A stretch of 64,000 nt of DNA from Methylocystis sp. (lineage in GTDB: Bacteria > Pseudomonadota > Alphaproteobacteria > Rhizobiales > Beijerinckiaceae). Of the stretch, positions 62,833 through 64,000 are shown in pieces. Positions within the stretch are counted from its first letter, which is position 1, and the number at the start of each line of letters is the position of its first letter. The notes beneath the pieces were generated by a model. That model saw only the letters and a program-made list of their open reading frames with translations, searched no databases and was not told where the DNA came from. A program made the translations under genes and the position numbers. The DNA is taken from assembly GCA_002929055.1 (NCBI GenBank), contig PERY01000002.1, forward strand, positions 1 through 64,000, given 5' to 3'.

Positions 62833-64000
62833 TCAAAACTCCGCGCGCATGCGGCCTCGCTCCAGCACATGGGCCGGATCGAAGCTTTCCTTGACGCGCT
62901 TCGTCAGGGCGGCGAGCGGCCCCGGCTGGGGATGAAAAACCTCTACGCGCGCCCGCGTGTCCTCCGACGCGCGCATCAGCATCGCATGGCCGCCGTAAGC
63001 GTCGACGGCGGAGCGCACGGTCTCGGCATGCGCATTGAGCGCCGGTTCGAGGCAAAGCCAGATGAGCCCGCCGGCCCAGTCGAAGAGATGCGCAAGGATC
63101 GGCGTTCCCGCCCCGCGCAACGCCTCGACGACCTTGAACCCGTCGGAAGGCGCGACCGACAGACGCCAGATCTGTCCCGAGCGCGCAACGACCGGCGCCG
63201 CGTCTCTGACTTCGGCCCAGAGCCCGGCGGATTTTTCCTGGTCGAGGACATCGAAGCTTGCGCCGCAGTCCTTCAACTGTGCGATCAGCGCATCCCGACG
63301 CATCGCGACGGAAATCTGCGGCCCCTCGATGCGAATTGCGGCGACGGCCCCCTCCGGCGAAAGCGGCGTGACCCCCGCCGGCACGACGGCGAAGGAAGAC
63401 GCCTCATGGGGCATGCCGGAGGCGCGGCGCAATTGCGCGAGACCTTGCGCCTCGTCGAGACCGTGCAGCAACAGAGTCTCCTGCGTCTCCGGCTTCGGCA
63501 GCACTTTGAGCGTCACCTCGGTGAGGAGCGCCAGCGTGCCGTAAGAGCCGCAGACGAGCTTGGACAAATCATAGCCGGTGACGTTCTTCATCACGCGGCC
63601 GCCCGACTTCACAATCTCTCCGCGCCCATTGACGCATTGGAATCCGAGCAGATGGTCGCGCGCGGCGCCCGCCTTGATGCGGCGCGGTCCTGAGGCGTTC
63701 ACCGCGATCACGCCGCCGATTGTCGCGCTGCGCGTCGCGCCGCCGAAAAGTCTCGCATGGTCCATCGGCTCGAAGGCGAGTTGTTGGCGATGCGCGTCGA
63801 GAAGCTCTTCTATCTCGCGCAGAGGCGTGCCTGCGCGCGCCGAGAGAACCAGCTCTTCGGGCTCGTAAAGCGAGACGCCCGAGAGCGCCTTTGTCGACAA
63901 TTCGCGCGGCTGCGGGGCATGCCGGCCAAGGCGCTTCTTCGAGCCCGCGCCGACGATGGCGAAAGACGCATTGCGGCTTCTGGCGAGGCTGATCGCTTCG
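62833..64000 (-). CDS. glcE: glycolate oxidase FAD-binding subunit, start outside window
   Basis: The frame is open to the window edge on the minus strand; about 388 residues are visible. The N-terminal FAD site is partly seen (FAIVGAGSKKRLGR), followed by ALSGVSLYEPEELVLSARAGTPL and GGATRSATIGGVIAVNASGPRR. The C-terminus FHPQPGPLAALTKRVKESFDP is typical. GlcE is the smaller flavin-linked subunit of the GlcDEF complex that oxidises glycolate to glyoxylate. A TTG at 63900 is an internal codon and not the start. Confidence 0.9.
   Translation of the reverse strand, partial: EAISLARSRNASFAIVGAGSKKRLGRHAPQPRELSTKALSGVSLYEPEELVLSARAGTPLREIEELLDAHRQQLAFEPMDHARLFGGATRSATIGGVIAVNASGPRRIKAGAARDHLLGFQCVNGRGEIVKSGGRVMKNVTGYDLSKLVCGSYGTLALLTEVTLKVLPKPETQETLLLHGLDEAQGLAQLRRASGMPHEASSFAVVPAGVTPLSPEGAVAAIRIEGPQISVAMRRDALIAQLKDCGASFDVLDQEKSAGLWAEVRDAAPVVARSGQIWRLSVAPSDGFKVVEALRGAGTPILAHLFDWAGGLIWLCLEPALNAHAETVRSAVDAYGGHAMLMRASEDTRARVEVFHPQPGPLAALTKRVKESFDPAHVLERGRMRAEF

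Overview
The window is GC-rich chromosomal DNA from an alphaproteobacterium, most likely of the Rhizobiales (Hyphomicrobiales). The best marker is the order hisB - DUF2628 - hisH - hisA - hisF - hisE - coaA, divergent from hslV-hslU. DUF1192, DUF2794, DUF4167, EipB-type and DUF1217 proteins are also typical of that group. PPDK, a glycolate oxidase and a carbonic anhydrase/SulP pair would fit a C1-metabolising relative such as Methylocystaceae/Beijerinckiaceae, but that is inference. No rRNA, tRNA or CRISPR array was seen.

Positions 1 to about 7640 are the integrase-side end of an integrated mobile element. A P4-type tyrosine integrase, an unknown basic protein, an AlpA-like regulator, a small M41-like zinc peptidase, a Prim-Pol primase and a DUF927 helicase-like ATPase all lie on the minus strand, mostly with 4 to 8 nt overlaps. 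Downstream of the ATPase is a symmetric set of six 9-bp iterons (1816-1940), a candidate replication origin or control site. Beyond it are a small unknown gene behind an operator-like inverted repeat and a J-domain protein cut by the window edge. The far end of the element is outside the window.

Positions 7800 to 31980 are core genome. They hold small secreted proteins, DUF1217 and EipB proteins, RidA, a glycerophosphodiesterase, a SulP transporter with a beta-carbonic anhydrase, Nnr, an HExxH zinc peptidase and a YmdB-type phosphoesterase. They continue with pabB-pabC, a SleB-type hydrolase, YjbQ, a cyclic-nucleotide-binding protein, ppdK, aspS, a peroxiredoxin and lpdA.

Positions 32129 to 48086 hold rpmI-rplT, an arginine:glycine-type amidinotransferase facing a Gdx/SugE-type guanidinium exporter, pirin, a hybrid histidine kinase and a YifB ATPase. 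They continue with a lytic transglycosylase, a Bax-inhibitor-1 protein, htpG, prmC, DUF4167 and a MOSC protein. The amidinotransferase leader can fold into two competing hairpins, one of which hides its ribosome binding site.

Positions 48087 to 64000 begin with a long gene-free stretch and a lone PD-(D/E)XK-like nuclease of lower GC, which looks like an insertion beside clpB. Then come clpB, coaA, the his cluster, hslVU, trpS and glcF with a partial glcE. Candidate heat-shock (RpoH-type) promoters precede clpB, htpG and hslV. Several palindromic repeat elements of different families sit mainly at gene ends.
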